The translations under genes were made by a program, and so were the position numbers. Positions 46,834 through 58,216 of a stretch of 64,000 nt of DNA are shown piece after piece (the first letter of the stretch is position 1; every line of letters begins with the position of its first letter). The stretch is from Kappaphycus alvarezii. Its lineage: Eukaryota > Rhodophyta > Florideophyceae > Gigartinales > Solieriaceae. The stretch is taken from assembly GCA_002205965.3 (NCBI GenBank), contig NADL03000037.1, forward strand, positions 248,001 to 312,000, given 5' to 3'. The notes beneath the pieces were generated by a model. That model was not told where the DNA came from. It made no database searches and worked only from the letters and a program-made list of their open reading frames with translations.

Positions 46834-47965
46834 TTAGTTTGTTACTGCCTCTTCTATACTTAACCGTCCAATATTGGGCTTCTTCTTTGGGATGATAGTA
46901 CGCACTAACTCTGCCGCCTCTTGATACTCCTTGTCCGGGAGTACGACCCGAGAATTTGGATACTGCACAGACAACGGGCCGATGTCAGAAGTTACTGCAC
47001 AATCACCATCTTTCTTCCGCATGGCCTTCTTGTGGAACCGAGCATTTCTCTGATATATTTATAGATCTGCAAGTCTTCCTGGGTAGTGCGTAGTGTTATC
47101 GAGAGCGACGCCATTCCTGAGCACACCAACTTCTACTTTATATCTGTACAACTTCTGTTTCCCAGAGTAGTACAGCTTCCCCTCTCGCATACTACCATTT
47201 GACCGATTTCAATGCTGAAATGTCACATCAGTGGCATACCTTGCAAAAGGGTAGTAGCATACCTTGCAAACGGGTAGTAGCATACCTTGCAAAAGGATAA
47301 TTTTGAAACCTCACACCGTCCTCAGTGAGCTCTCCAAACTTGAAATTCATCTCGTTGTCCTTGACTAGGGTACCAAAGGCGGCATCGGAGAGATTTGCAA
47401 TAAACTTGATGACCATCTTTTTCAAAAGTTGGACCCTTGATATTAAAAATTCTTGCTACAATATCCCAAGGCGTTCCAAACTTGAGAGCTACCAAACACA
47501 TGAATAGGACATCCTTACGGGTATATGGGCACTTTCGGTCGGGCCCGATGTTATGGAATGCTCATATAGTGTCTTCAAATGTATTCCACAGTGTACTGTA
47601 TTCGTCAGCGTCGAAATTAATCATTTCACGAACGCCAGCTGCTCCATCAGTGTCGTAGAACGGTCAAATACAGAAAAGTCAGAGTTATTCTCTTCATCGC
47701 TTTCAACTGCGTTCTGCGTATCTGCGAACCGAGCGAGATCTTCAGCCCTGTCTGCAGCGGCGTCGGCTAAGAGAGCCAATGCGTTTTGAGCTTGAGAACC
47801 AGAAGGAACGGGCACACTGTGTTGCAGAGGGGTGGTCCTGGACGTGCTGGGGTTAGGTGGCATTGTGGTTTGGGCAAGGTAATGTAATTGAAGAGCTGCT
47901 CTGTGGAAGAAAGTAAGATATGAGATGTACTGCAATGTATTCAGTAACGTACTAAGTAAATTCAC
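46834..47965 (-). pseudogene. DDE_Tnp_4 (Harbinger-superfamily) transposase remnant
   Basis: Read on the minus strand, an acidic N-terminus (47965-47621) is followed by RKDVLFMCLVALKFGTPWD near 47.5 kb, then KKMVIKFIANLSDAAFGTLV (47425-47228 frame), FQNYPFARYAT, YYSGKQKLYRYKVEVGVL near 47.15 kb, MRKKDGDCAVTSDIGP at 47022, and ELVRTIIPKKKPNIGRLS near 46.85 kb. This order matches the DDE_Tnp_4 transposases of oomycetes and algae, where ATD-V-T-F-Q and ADKGYQGA carry two of the acidic residues. Here the latter reads LPDKEYQEAA. Several frame changes and stops interrupt it. A 23-bp tandem triplication sits in the coding region at 47232-47300. Confidence 0.62.
47232..47300. repeat. Three tandem 23-bp units
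   Basis: Each unit contains GCATACCTTGCAAA(A/C)GG. The copies lie at 47232-47254, 47255-47277 and 47278-47300 with one to three differences. They lie in the transposase remnant just after FQNYPFARYAT and have expanded locally. Confidence 0.8.
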
Positions 47966-49600
47966 AATTCTAGAAATCTCATGTGTGCGTCGCTATCTTT
48001 ACTGAGTGTGGCCCACTGTTGGGCAAAGCCGGTCCGGCTAAAAGGGACCATTAATTACAGTTACCCTAGTATCTGCGAGATATGAGAGTTTAAGCGCTTT
48101 GGGGGAAGCCAGCGCTGTAGCTCTGAATGAGACCGTAGAGGGTCAATAAGTAAACTGGCGAGAGGGCCGCGGGTAAGTGAGAGCAAGGCACTAACACCAT
48201 CGTGATATTCACGTAAAAGGCACCGTCTCCTTTTGCAAACGTTTTCTGTTGTGCATTTACCGCCAATTGAATTTACTGGCGCGTGTTTCCTCATTACGGA
48301 AATATGACTTAATTTTCCCAAGAATTTCTAGAATTTTAATAATTTCTATTTTCGGCAATTACTGATAACTTAAACAAAATATTCGGATTTCATACTACTC
48401 TATTCGAATTTTATTGGCTCCCATACCAGTGCCTACATATTTGATCGAGAGGGCTAATGTCACTAATTTTGCAATTTGCATTACCAACTGTAAGCCGGTA
48501 TTGAAATTGTGCTGTTGCTTGTAACATTGGTGCTCAAATCCCGCCTTCTACCGTAGTGAATACTTCTGAAATGTACTGTACTGTTTTAAGAGTCGCAGTC
48601 CGGGTGACTCGCTGACATACGTCCTGAAGAAGCCCTCGCTGGCTACTCAACTGACGACTATCTTGTCAGGACGTTCCCAGAGGTCTGTCAGGATTTACCC
48701 GCATATTCGGAGGCCCTTCGGACTCATTAAATTGTACACGTACATGGCTGAAGCCCTTTGCTTGTTGGTTAAGAATATATTGCGCCCGCATTGGCGGAGC
48801 CGTTCGTTGATTGTATTTGCATTGCACCCGCAATGACGGAGGCCGAGAACAGGTGCATTTACTATTACCGGTTTTACGGAGGACCTTAGTCGGCTAACTA
48901 TATCAGAGCTCGAACACGTCGGAGCTACTCATTATCTGCCTATAATGCACCCGCATTACCATTGGCCTGTCTTGGCTTCATTCTTTCTACTCGCAATTGG
49001 CGGAGGCCCTTGGTGTCTCACTTGCACTTACATGTGCCGAATTGTATTACGGTGACACTGTGCGCTACTAGCAGCGCTTCCTAACGGGCTCGGATTGGCC
49101 CGTTTGAGATGTTTAACCTCGACGTTCCCAAAGCGGATTGAGAATGCCATTGAGCATATTTCTGAGCGCGGCACTGCTAAATTCAGTGACAGCCTGCAAA
49201 CCCGTGGACGCGATAATTAACCTGCATTACCTCTTTAGGCGGGCCACGACAAATGCAAATGGGAAGCATGCATTATGAAAATATGCTGAGGTTTCGAGGG
49301 ATGTCTTGCTCTGGTTGGTGCCTATATAGTGCGAGGTCACGGTGGGTCAGTGGATGAGAAAAAGGGGTAGGACGAAACGAGAGAAAGAACTTAGAGGAGG
49401 ATAACTCAACACTTCAGAGAAGGCGCGTCGTCTTCCCCTGCATACAAGCTACTTCAATTACCCAGTGAACTAGTTACATTGATAAACTAACGAGTAAAGG
49501 TTTCAACAGGTATGGGCCCAGATGATGGTGCCGCCCCGAAGAATTAAACCTCCCTTTTGATTCCACCGATCCTTTCTGAAAACACGGACAAGTTGGAATA
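47966..49600. other. Spacer with degenerate CCCGCATT-CGGAGGCC repeats
   Basis: No gene. Imperfect copies of a block combining CCCGCA(T/A)T with (G/A)CGGAGGCC lie near 48695, 48785, 48825, 48950 and 49000. They may be part of a decayed LTR or leader of the retroelement that follows, or an unrelated degenerate repeat. Confidence 0.35.
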
Positions 49601-51760
49601 GAGTCAACTAGTCCGAGAGTTGGCAAGCACAGTTCAAGCCAGAAGCGACGCTGGAGATAACAGAGCGAAATGAAGTGCAGCGACTCTTGGCGTTACTTTC
49701 ATTCACTCCCTTGACAAGGGGAAGTAAAAACTCGCAAGGGAACAAGAAATAGCTAGTGAAGTGGTTCTTGACCCTACCATCGAGAATGCTCCCTCAGATC
49801 AGAAAGATGTAGTGGAGAAGATCATACAGATAGTTGGACTCGATGAGCCCTTAGAAGTTATCAAGAGGGTTGTAAGCAACAACAAACAAGCCCATCTTTG
49901 CAAACGCAATAACGGAGAATCGTTGAAAAGCTTCACCTCAAGATTTGCAAAGCGAGCAAAGTCCTATCTCAATTTGAAGAGAGCGAGTAGAGATGGAGTG
50001 GATAGCCAAAACCTGGCCAAACGCTGGAATTACTACCCACACATTTTCCTACGTTGTCAGTTCCCTTGTTCAAACAGCCGGTTTGAAGCAGATAAGGGAC
50101 TACTCCAGTGTAACAGTAACTGGGGAGCGTGCAAACGTAATATTCACCGCTGTTGAAAGAAGTGATCACGAATGTCGCGACGAGTTTATCAAAACATTGA
50201 AAGCGTCGATTGAGGCATCAAAGAAGAAAAGACAAAGCGAAAGCTCGGAGAATCCCATAACGCTCTCACATACAAATACAATCAAGGTCCTAGAGACGAT
50301 TGCTGTGGATCGAACGGATCTCATCGAGACACAGAAAGAAGCCCCTTATATTTCCAATGGCTTAACAGGTGGCAACAGATTTGAGCATGGATCAGGACAA
50401 TTTGGGCGTCATGGGTACAATCGCCACAAACACATTAGGCCAGGTTATCGTCAAAGAAACTACCTAGTAATTCCGAGATATAGACAGGATTTTTCATTTC
50501 CCGAAGACAATTTCAAGGATCAGTACGAGAAAGGTAGCTGCGGGGACATCGCAGGTCGAAAAAAAAGAAATCGTTATCGCAGTAATGGGAGTGAAGACAT
50601 ACGCAAAAATGAAGGTACCCACACCAAGCGGGCAAGCCAGCGACAGATATTCCGGCGTCGCCTCCGAGCTCGTAGGGAGTGAAGGATGTGAAGCCGGTTT
50701 TTCGTTAAGGGGTTCGGAGCACTTTTACGACCCGAACCCCATATTGGATGAGGGTAGTACCACAACCAACGGCGGGATAAGCGCCGCCGTTCGATTATCG
50801 GCTTTCCTTGGAATTGATCTCACAGTAGGGAGCGTCAGTGAAAGATACCTTCGCGGCTGGGGAGAAAATGGCAGTGAAGCGAAACTAGTTGTGTGCACAT
50901 GGTCGTTGACAGTACAAGATAAAAACAACCAAACTGTATCTCTCCCTTTTGATCTTGTCGAAGACGACTACCCGCTTGTAATTGGACTGGATGTGAAGCA
51001 TTTTTCAGTAACGGATAATATTGTGGGAATGACTTCTATATCAAGGCCTACCGACAAGATTTCACGTGTACTGCTCACGTAAATTTCCGCCACCAGTCGA
51101 CTGGATATCAGATGCCGCGATATGAACGTTGAGCCCGTACAAATAACGGATCAAATCGCCTCGACACTGAAAAGATGGGATGGGCACCGAGCCCTAGCCA
51201 CCGCGAAGCGACTATATCGATATACGCATGCAGCTGAAAAAGAAATCATTAGCCTTTTTAAGCAAACAAGATGGAACAATGGGGGTATTTATGATGCTCT
51301 AGTTCGTGTACACAAAGCGTGTAAGGTATGTAACAAAAAAAAAGACCCGCGCACAGTAAGAAAAATTTCTTGACTCACGTGAATGAAGCATTCAATGAAG
51401 AGCTGCAGCTAGATTTCTTCTACTGCTATAAAATGGGGCTGCGACACATCTCATTTATCAGGACCAATGCGGGTACTGCATATTCATCTTCGAGTTTAGT
51501 GTCCACTCGGGACCGCAAAACGATTATCGAATCGCTCTAATTGTGCTGGTTCACAACACATGGGGCGCCAAAACGTCTCTCCTTCGATGATGAGTTCAAT
51601 CAAAGGCCCCTGAAAGAATATCTACAAGGGAGTGGAATTGAGATCTTACCACGCCCCTTCAGGAGTCACAACAAGATTGGAATAGTATGACGCAATAATG
51701 GAACGATCAAGGCCGTTCTAGCGAGGCTAACCGGCAGCTCGAACACGAGGTCGTTCGTGT
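49600..51760 (+). mobile_element. LTR-retroelement fossil (Copia-like), incomplete
   Basis: Plus-strand remnants of gag (49.75-50.15 kb), a knuckle/linker region (50.0-50.7), a protease-like region (50.7-51.08), the integrase zinc-binding segment with a C-x2-C (51.12-51.37) and integrase core sequence to about 51.7 kb. No reverse transcriptase or paired LTRs were found, so the 3' half is missing. It is broken in many places and looks old. Confidence 0.6.
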
Positions 51761-52971
51761 TGAGTGTCCTGAAAAGCTTAAGTTTCCTCGACATTTTCGT
51801 GTTACTGCTTTAATGATAGTTTACAGTGACCCACTATTTGAAATTAAAATGTAGTGCATTGCTGCCCATGTTTTGAAAAATAATGTTCCGTTCGGCAGCC
51901 CTGTACAGTACTGTACTGTGCCGTTTAGAACACTAAGAAAGAATTAGTCCTAGCTAACTATTGGTTGATGCGAAACTTGGTCTAGAGAAAAACTGGAATG
52001 AAGGCGAAACTGCACCCAAACTGTTTTTTTTAAAAAAATTCGGGATCATGTTTCGGGTTAAATAGTTGAGTTTTTTTAAAAAAACATTCTTGCATAGTTT
52101 GCAGTGTACCATATAGTTGTGTCCAAGTTTCGTTTACTCTAACCTCTTTCAAAAAGCATTTGGTGCATTCCTAATTTCGGACCTGAAACCCTGTCTTATT
52201 TGTAGGGGGACACTTTCACAATTTTTTCGGCGAAATTTTTTCGAGTTGATTTTTGCAGCTTACAGTAAATACAGTAGGGCATTTTTAGCTATATAATGGA
52301 AACTGTTTACAGCTCGCGAAAACAATTATACTGTTTCATAGTACTGCAGGCATATCCCGCACCTCCCTATACAGAACAGTGAACGTTATAGTTAAAACAT
52401 TGTGCCTGGTCTATAGTATTGTATGTACTGTACAGTACAGTACAATAGGGCTATTCTGTACAGTACTATATAGTACTACATAAAAAGTTGTACAGTACAG
52501 TACTGTACAGTTGTTTACAGTTTCGAATTTTATCGCAAGCCCAGCGCCAAATAAAATTTATTTATGTACTATTTACAGTCCTGTACTGTAGAGTAGTATT
52601 TCCCCCTTACTACTATTTTCATCCTACGTAGTCTATATTTTCTCTATCCTATTGTACTGTTAGCGATGCCTACTAGGACCGTTGTAGTGTAAGGGTCACT
52701 AGGTCCGTCCGCAGGACTATCCGTTAGGGAATTTGGTAAGTAGTTAGTAGATGTGCTAGAGATAGTCGACGGTACCTACTACCTATGAAAGTCCTAGCCG
52801 CCTTGGGCACTGAAGTAAAACAACATCAATATTTTTATTTCAACCTATGCAACTTGTCTACCTTAGGCAAAAACGACTACAGGTTTTTTCAGGCTCGCCG
52901 CTAACGGTGCCAGTCTGCTTTTTATCTCTTGAATTTTCGCGACAGTTATCCCAATCCAATTTGTATCAAGT
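51761..52971. other. Spacer rich in TA(CAG/CTG)TA arrays
   Basis: No gene. Arrays occur at 51901-51919, 52424-52443, 52457-52470 and 52489-52511, the densest in the window. Weak homopolymer runs of T and A lie near 52022-52090. Confidence 0.5.
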
Positions 52972-52996
52972 CGTCGGTGTTCCGGGAATGCTAGTT
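52972..52996 (+). repeat. Left TIR of the unclassified element
   Basis: 25 bp, inverse of 60391-60415 with two adjacent mismatches. A matching pair of this length 7.4 kb apart is very unlikely by chance. Confidence 0.75.
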
Positions 52997-53344
52997 TAGT
53001 GATCAAAAAAGGACGAAAAGAAATGACCTGAAAACCGGTGAAATTAATCAAATTTGGAAACCCAAATTTCCCAAAATGAATCCATACATTCAGATTGCCA
53101 GTTTTTCTTGGAACAGAAACTCGCACTTAACTACCCAGACTCTAGTTCCTGCACACAGAAAACTAGGACATAACTCCAATATCCCTAGTTTCACGTTCGT
53201 GAGATTGAGGATTACAAACAGCACAAATAGAATAGATGGTGAAATAGGTGGTATCCTCAGTCTATCTGTAGAAGCGATCTGGTATTACATCATCAACTAC
53301 CCCACACCCACTCCCCGCCAACACTTCCACACTGCTACAACACG

Positions 53345-54713
53345 TTGCCATCACATGCACTCCATTCCTTTCGCCGCCCATCCCCTCCCCGTGCGCCATA
53401 TTGCATACCCTTCACACCAATACACCCCGCGACGCACCGTCGTTTCCAATTCACGCATTCCCTTCCCACCATGCCACACTGCTACCTCCCCGGCTTTTCC
53501 TTCTTCGCACACAACATCCCCGCCATCCAGAGGCGCCAAAGACGTTGCCCCCATCGTCTCACCCCAAACAAACGATCCTCTCCCCCGGCCCCGGCCTCAA
53601 TCACTTCCCCCCACACACAAAGCGCCACAAGTCCACCCCAAAAACTTCCCCTTCGAAACCCCTCCAACAGACCCTCCGATAACGTCCCCCTCTCCAACGA
53701 GGACTCCTATCACCAGGACCAGTTCGCCGTTTCCCTACGAACCGAGGACGCCCTCAACATTGTCAACAGCGCCACCCCCTTAATCTCCTCCCTCGCTCCC
53801 ACCGCCCCCTCCAACCTCCCCCATCTCGAACAGCTCTTCCACTGCATATCATCCAACGCCTCAAACCTAGGCCTCCGCAAAGCAGACGGGCTCAAATCCC
53901 TCCTCACTCACCCCGTCTTCTCCAAGTCCTCCTTCCAGAATTACGTCTCCTTCGCAAAACAGTGCCTCGATATCCATAAGAACCTCTTCAACCAACGAGT
54001 CAGCTTCCACCGGCTTCTCCCGCCGCTCCATCACAGACTCCGAACACCGCTTCTCCGCCACCCTCTTCCAGAAGAACGCAATAGATGTCCTCAAACAACA
54101 ACTGTCACTCGCCCACTTCAACAACGCCTTCTTCCATCCCGTCTCCCACCGAACAGCCTCAGGATCCCCCGCTTTCGCTCATCCCAAGGCAGCGGCCCTC
54201 GGAAAGCAAGCAGTCCCCACCATCAAGGCCGCTATCATGCAGTCCTCCGAACAACAAATCGTCTGTCAAAACCCCCTCATCACCATAATCGATTCCTTCA
54301 TTGGCCGCGTCAAGGTCTACTCCGACAAGTCCTCTACTTCCCTCAAAAGCTCCTCCATCATATCATATCCGCTCCACCTCATCCTCCTCAACTTCTCCGA
54401 CTCCTTTCGCCGCAAAGTATATTCCAAAACCTCACTCTCGTCGGCTACATCCCAACCTCCTTCCAACCCACCTCACCCTCCGCAGATGGCGACCACATCT
54501 CTCAGACCTCCTCAGACATCACCCGCGAAACAAAAATGGAACCCACTCAGCTCGGACTCTCCAACCTCCTCCAGCCCATCATATGGACGCCAAGTATCCG
54601 TATGCCTTCAAGGGTCCCGAGGAGCCGCCAAGCACTCTGAAGGAGATGGTAACGGCCGGCGTATACGCGTAGGATATATCCATGATGGCGCTTCTCGGCG
54701 CGAGTGGTGCTGA
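53345..54713 (+). CDS. Unknown Ser/Pro-rich reading frame, first part of the left gene set
   Basis: Not recognised. The 431-codon frame from 53345 starts with a low-complexity region rich in Pro, Ser, His and Arg, then has a more ordered stretch (EDALNIVNSATPLISSLAPT ... HPVFSKSSFQNYVSFAKQCL). From about 54.0 kb the natural-looking sequence lies in a neighbouring frame (QKNAIDVLKQQLSLAHFNNA; IDSFIGRVKVYS) that stays open to 54713. The coding strand is strongly C/T-rich, as at the 5' ends of sufS, IRE1 and NTRC. That fits this being the start of one long gene continuing to 57.66 kb. Antisense frames exist but are short. An alternative is two separate small genes. Confidence 0.35.
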
Positions 54714-54945
54714 ACAGGGAGCAGCGAGAAGGATGGCGCCACAGAGGGCCAAAACGAAGAAGGCGGTGGAGCCGGCTGCGGAGCCGCCTATCATTATCGA
54801 CAAATCGGACTCAGGAGATGATGTGGTTGAAGTAGTTGAGTCGCTGAGGGGCCCCAAGCTGGACTTATTTGATGATAAAGACTCCGTTCCGTCTGAAAAT
54901 GTGGACGAAACTCTGGGTGTGGTGAAAATTTTGGTTTCGGACTAA
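54682..54945 (+). CDS. Unknown acidic linker frame in the TIR element
   Basis: 87 codons: a basic N-terminal part (RRMAPQRAKTKKAVEP) followed by an acidic one (IIIDKSDSGDDVVEVVES). After its stop, family-neutral but natural sequence continues in the same frame (YKLVVDIDLIQIPSKTV) to about 55.05 kb. It probably belongs to the same gene set as its neighbours on both sides. No domain recognised. Confidence 0.3.
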   Translation: MMALLGASGAEQGAARRMAPQRAKTKKAVEPAAEPPIIIDKSDSGDDVVEVVESLRGPKLDLFDDKDSVPSENVDETLGVVKILVSD

Positions 54946-55086
54946 GGCCAGTACAAGTTAGTAGTGGACATTGATCTCATCCAAATCCCAAGTAAGACGG
55001 TTCGAAGTGTGAAGATGGAGCACAAGAAGGATATCCTCAACAAGTGCAAGTAATTTGGCTAGCTTTCATCGGCGGGGTCTATTGCG

Positions 55087-56280
55087 GTGGTTCTCGTTGA
55101 CGAAGAGGAGTTAGAAGTTGGAATTTTGGGCGGAAAGTTGGTTTTAGCCGTAACCCTTGCAGATAGATACCATCGGTTCCTTGCATTGGTGGACCTCTGC
55201 GAAGAAGGGGGAAAGTGGACTGACATTGATCGTTCACTGGATGTTATCTTATGGCGGCGCAAGGAAAAGAAGACAATGACGCTGAACGAGATGCTCGCGC
55301 TTGGCAATTTGCTTAATGAAATGAGCTCAAATGTCTTGAAGATGTCGTTTGCAGACAAGATCCACAGCACTGTCTCCTTCATCGAGAACGCTCTGCAAGA
55401 CAGGTCTGTTGGGTTTGACACCGTTACTCCTTTTCAAGTAGCCGGCACTCTGAAAAGAAGTGAAGCTATAGGAGACTATAGCGTGCGACCCTTGTGTCGG
55501 TATGCGAGTCTGGGGTTGAAGTTCGCGCGAAGCGAGGGGGTTTCGGAGTTCTTTGAAAAGTTTTGCGAGGAAGGACCAGTGATTGGGTTGACATATGTTT
55601 CCAGTGACCTTCTTTTGGATCTCCCGGAGTCTGAGTTTCGCTTTGTTCTACGATGGTTGCAGTCGCGCTTGCATCTGAGAACTAGTTCGGGGGACAAGAT
55701 GGGGCGCTTTGAGGACATGCGGATGTACCTATTCCAATGTGCGATAGGTATGTTCCGCATATGCGCAGAGATTGCGACGAAAAAGAACACCAGTACTGCA
55801 AACGCCAGCCATAAAACTCCGTCTGCTCCATCTCATTCTGCAGAAGAGTCTTCCGTTATTGATGATGGGGCAAGAAACGTGAAAACCGGTTTGAATCGGA
55901 GGACTCGTAATAGGAAAGCGACAGTCTCTTTACCTGAGGTAGGCGCAGAGGGTGTTCCTAGGTATAAGATGACGACAAGAAAGAGGAAGGAGACTAATGT
56001 GGGTGGGAAAGAAGAACCTCAAGGACCTCCTTCGAAGCGAAGGGGAAGGGCTGCCGGGAGGAACGTACTGGAAGAGGCGGCAAGTGTGTTGAGGAGAATT
56101 TCGAAGAAGGAGTTGAGGAAGTTGCTGAGGGATGAATGTATCGTGGAGCTGTCGACAAGCGAGGATGAACCAGAGGTCGTTTTCGAGGAGGATAGCGGGC
56201 TCACGGGCGACGAGAAGGAAAGAAAAAACCCATGCATCTTTGAGGACAACAACCCGAAGGTTGTTTTAAGGGGTTTGTAA
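55087..56280 (+). CDS. Unknown 397-residue protein of the TIR element
   Basis: Not recognised. The uninterrupted frame has an N-terminal ordered half (GGKLVLAVTLADRYHRFLAL; SSDLLLDLPESEFRFVLRWL; MRMYLFQCAIGMFRICAEIA). The basic, Ser/Thr-rich C-terminal half (RRTRNRKATVSL, TTRKRKETN, PPSKRRGRAAGR) suggests nuclear localisation and nucleic-acid contact. It ends in an acidic tail. GTG at 55087 is listed first, but upstream in-frame sequence to about 55.04 kb looks coding too, so the true start may be further 5'. The coding strand is G/A-rich. It is separated from the next frame by 68 bp. Confidence 0.45.
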   Translation: MVLVDEEELEVGILGGKLVLAVTLADRYHRFLALVDLCEEGGKWTDIDRSLDVILWRRKEKKTMTLNEMLALGNLLNEMSSNVLKMSFADKIHSTVSFIENALQDRSVGFDTVTPFQVAGTLKRSEAIGDYSVRPLCRYASLGLKFARSEGVSEFFEKFCEEGPVIGLTYVSSDLLLDLPESEFRFVLRWLQSRLHLRTSSGDKMGRFEDMRMYLFQCAIGMFRICAEIATKKNTSTANASHKTPSAPSHSAEESSVIDDGARNVKTGLNRRTRNRKATVSLPEVGAEGVPRYKMTTRKRKETNVGGKEEPQGPPSKRRGRAAGRNVLEEAASVLRRISKKELRKLLRDECIVELSTSEDEPEVVFEEDSGLTGDEKERKNPCIFEDNNPKVVLRGL

Positions 56281-56348
56281 AGAGGTACGGAGTACTCTGG
56301 GAGTTCGGATATGTCGTGATTAAGCCTGGTGGATGCGCTGCCGAGTGA

Positions 56349-57664
56349 ATGGCCAGAAGGGGTGAATGCAGTGAAGCATCTGGTGCCATGGGTGGACGTG
56401 ATTCATTTGAGGAAGGGTCACCGTGGTTGTTTGTGGTGGAGGAGTTGAGGGGTGTGCATCATGCGGTACACTGGCGCGCTGCTCTGAATTTGCATGAAAA
56501 GCTTGGCACTACGAAGGAAGCTGTGCTGGGGGTGAAGTTGCCGGTGAAGGGGAGTCCCTCGAATGAGGAGGAGGCATTGCGGATGGCTGCAATGGAAAGG
56601 GACGACCTCGCTCGCGAGTACTTTGTGACGAAGCGAATGGAGTTGATGGAGAAAGTCTGCTGTGTCCTGGAGGACTTTGGGATGGACGAGAGGATGAGTG
56701 GAGGAGCGAAGGAGAGGGGTATCACGATTGATGAAGATGTGGCAGGGAATTTGTTGGAATTCTTTGAAGCCAACTTCATGAAGCAACCGGACTTAAGGCT
56801 GGAGGATAATAGGAAGAATTGGAATCTGATTATGAACGCCGGAGCTGTAAAAGATGATAAGAATAGGAAGCATTGGTTAGGAAGTTACATTACGACGAGG
56901 ATTGGGATTGTGGATTCTGTGGAGGCGAACGAAGAGAATTTGCTGATTGTGAATGCGAGGTTTGGGCAGATTGCAGCTGCGCTCCGGCTTTGCAACCATA
57001 GAAAGGCTGTGGAGAAGATGTATGCGCCAATAACGGGAGGGCGTGTGTTCTGTACTAGAGAGGGACGCCTGAGGCAAGTGCTACATACGGACTTTCGGGT
57101 GCTGACGGTGCCGGAGAGGGAGGCTGGAGAAAATCCTGGGTACTCTATGATGGCATCAGGGAGGAGTGCGTTTATGCTGTGGGTGTGTGAGAGGTCACAC
57201 AACTTGTACTCAACGGACGACAACAGGAGCTTGAAGAGTTTGTCTAGTGCTTTGATGGTGAGGAAGTTCCAGGTTCCGCCGTGTTCGTTCTTATTGGCAG
57301 GGGAGATGTGTTCCATGCTGGAGCGGGTTCCGAGGATGTTTTTCCGAAGGAACACTGTTTCAGGTACCATACGTACCTTGTACCCGACGGGTACAACCTC
57401 CCTGATGCGGTGCATCGAGCTCCGGCATTTCGATCTCGGTTTCTGGAGGAGGACTTTGGTCTTGGTGAAGATCCCAACGACCAACTGGACGACGAAGAAG
57501 AAATGGAGTCCGGAGATGAAGAAGAGATGGGGGATATAGAAAGGGAGGGGTTGTATGAGGAGGAGCACGAAGAGGGGAATATAGGCGGGGCACGTAATCC
57601 ATACAATACTGATGGAGATTACGAAGAGTCAGAAGGAGACCTGGTAAGAGATGAGGATAAATAG
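56349..57664 (+). CDS. 2-oxoglutarate/Fe(II) dioxygenase-like protein with acidic tail
   Basis: Frame 56349-57539 and the overlapping frame 57281-57664 carry the parts of a double-stranded beta-helix dioxygenase. RQVLHTDFRVL has the H-x-D metal pair (H246 and D248, bases 57084-57092), followed by GYSMMASGRSAFMLWVCERS. Then RGDVFHAGAGSED has the distal His (57314), and FRYHTYLVPDG an Arg (57362) at the place of the 2OG-binding Arg. The Q-x-x-H-x-D ... R-G-D-x-x-H-A-G ... R-x-H-x-Y-L pattern is one I associate with PhyH/P4H-like oxygenases of algae and large DNA viruses; that comes from memory, not a search. The tail is very acidic (DDEEEMESGDEEEMGD). The N-terminal 200 residues are unassigned helices. 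The frame changes once near 57.28 kb. Confidence 0.5.
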
Positions 57665-58216
57665 TGCGGGCTGCTGCGGCTGTACAATTGTCTAGGACGT
57701 AAAATGCTTTGTTTTGCTTTGCTAGTAATGCTTTTGGCACGATACATGTAACAATTATAGAGTTTGAGGACGGCTAGTGATGTTGAAGAAGGGATATATG
57801 AGAACTATTGTAATCGTGCGTCGCTGAGGTTAAGTTGTATGGGGGAGGGAAATTTGTTGCGCTTATGCGTGAATGTGAAACTGTCGGAGGAGGTGATTGG
57901 TGGATGTAGAAGTAGTTTATTTGTTTTGAAATGTGATCAGTCTTCTTGATGTTAGAATTGGTGTACAATTGGTTCCATGCGAGTTAGAATATCACTGAAG
58001 TTAACCAGTTCATTATGAAGAATTGCATTTGATGCTATCAAGTTTATCACGTACACTGTGTTACCAACCAAAATTGGAGTCCTCACACCGCCTAAGCCAG
58101 TTGTAGACACAAACACTGAGGCCAGTGCGGCTAGGGTGCAGGAAGGCATCCTGCTACCCAGTAGTCGGAAAGTATGTGCTGGATTTGCTAGGAAGAGAGC
58201 GTCATTAAAGGATTTA
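57665..58216. other. Convergent intergenic gap inside the TIR element
   Basis: Lies between the 3' ends of the two convergent gene sets. Short frames on both strands, none convincing. Confidence 0.3.

Noticed and set aside
47231-47300. CRISPR-like array
   Set aside because: Three 23-bp units abut without spacers and lie in a eukaryotic transposase remnant.
53351-54124. Minus-strand frames opposite the left gene set of the TIR element
   Set aside because: Short and discontinuous, and they run against the composition gradient seen in recognised genes; the + frames are longer and better ordered.
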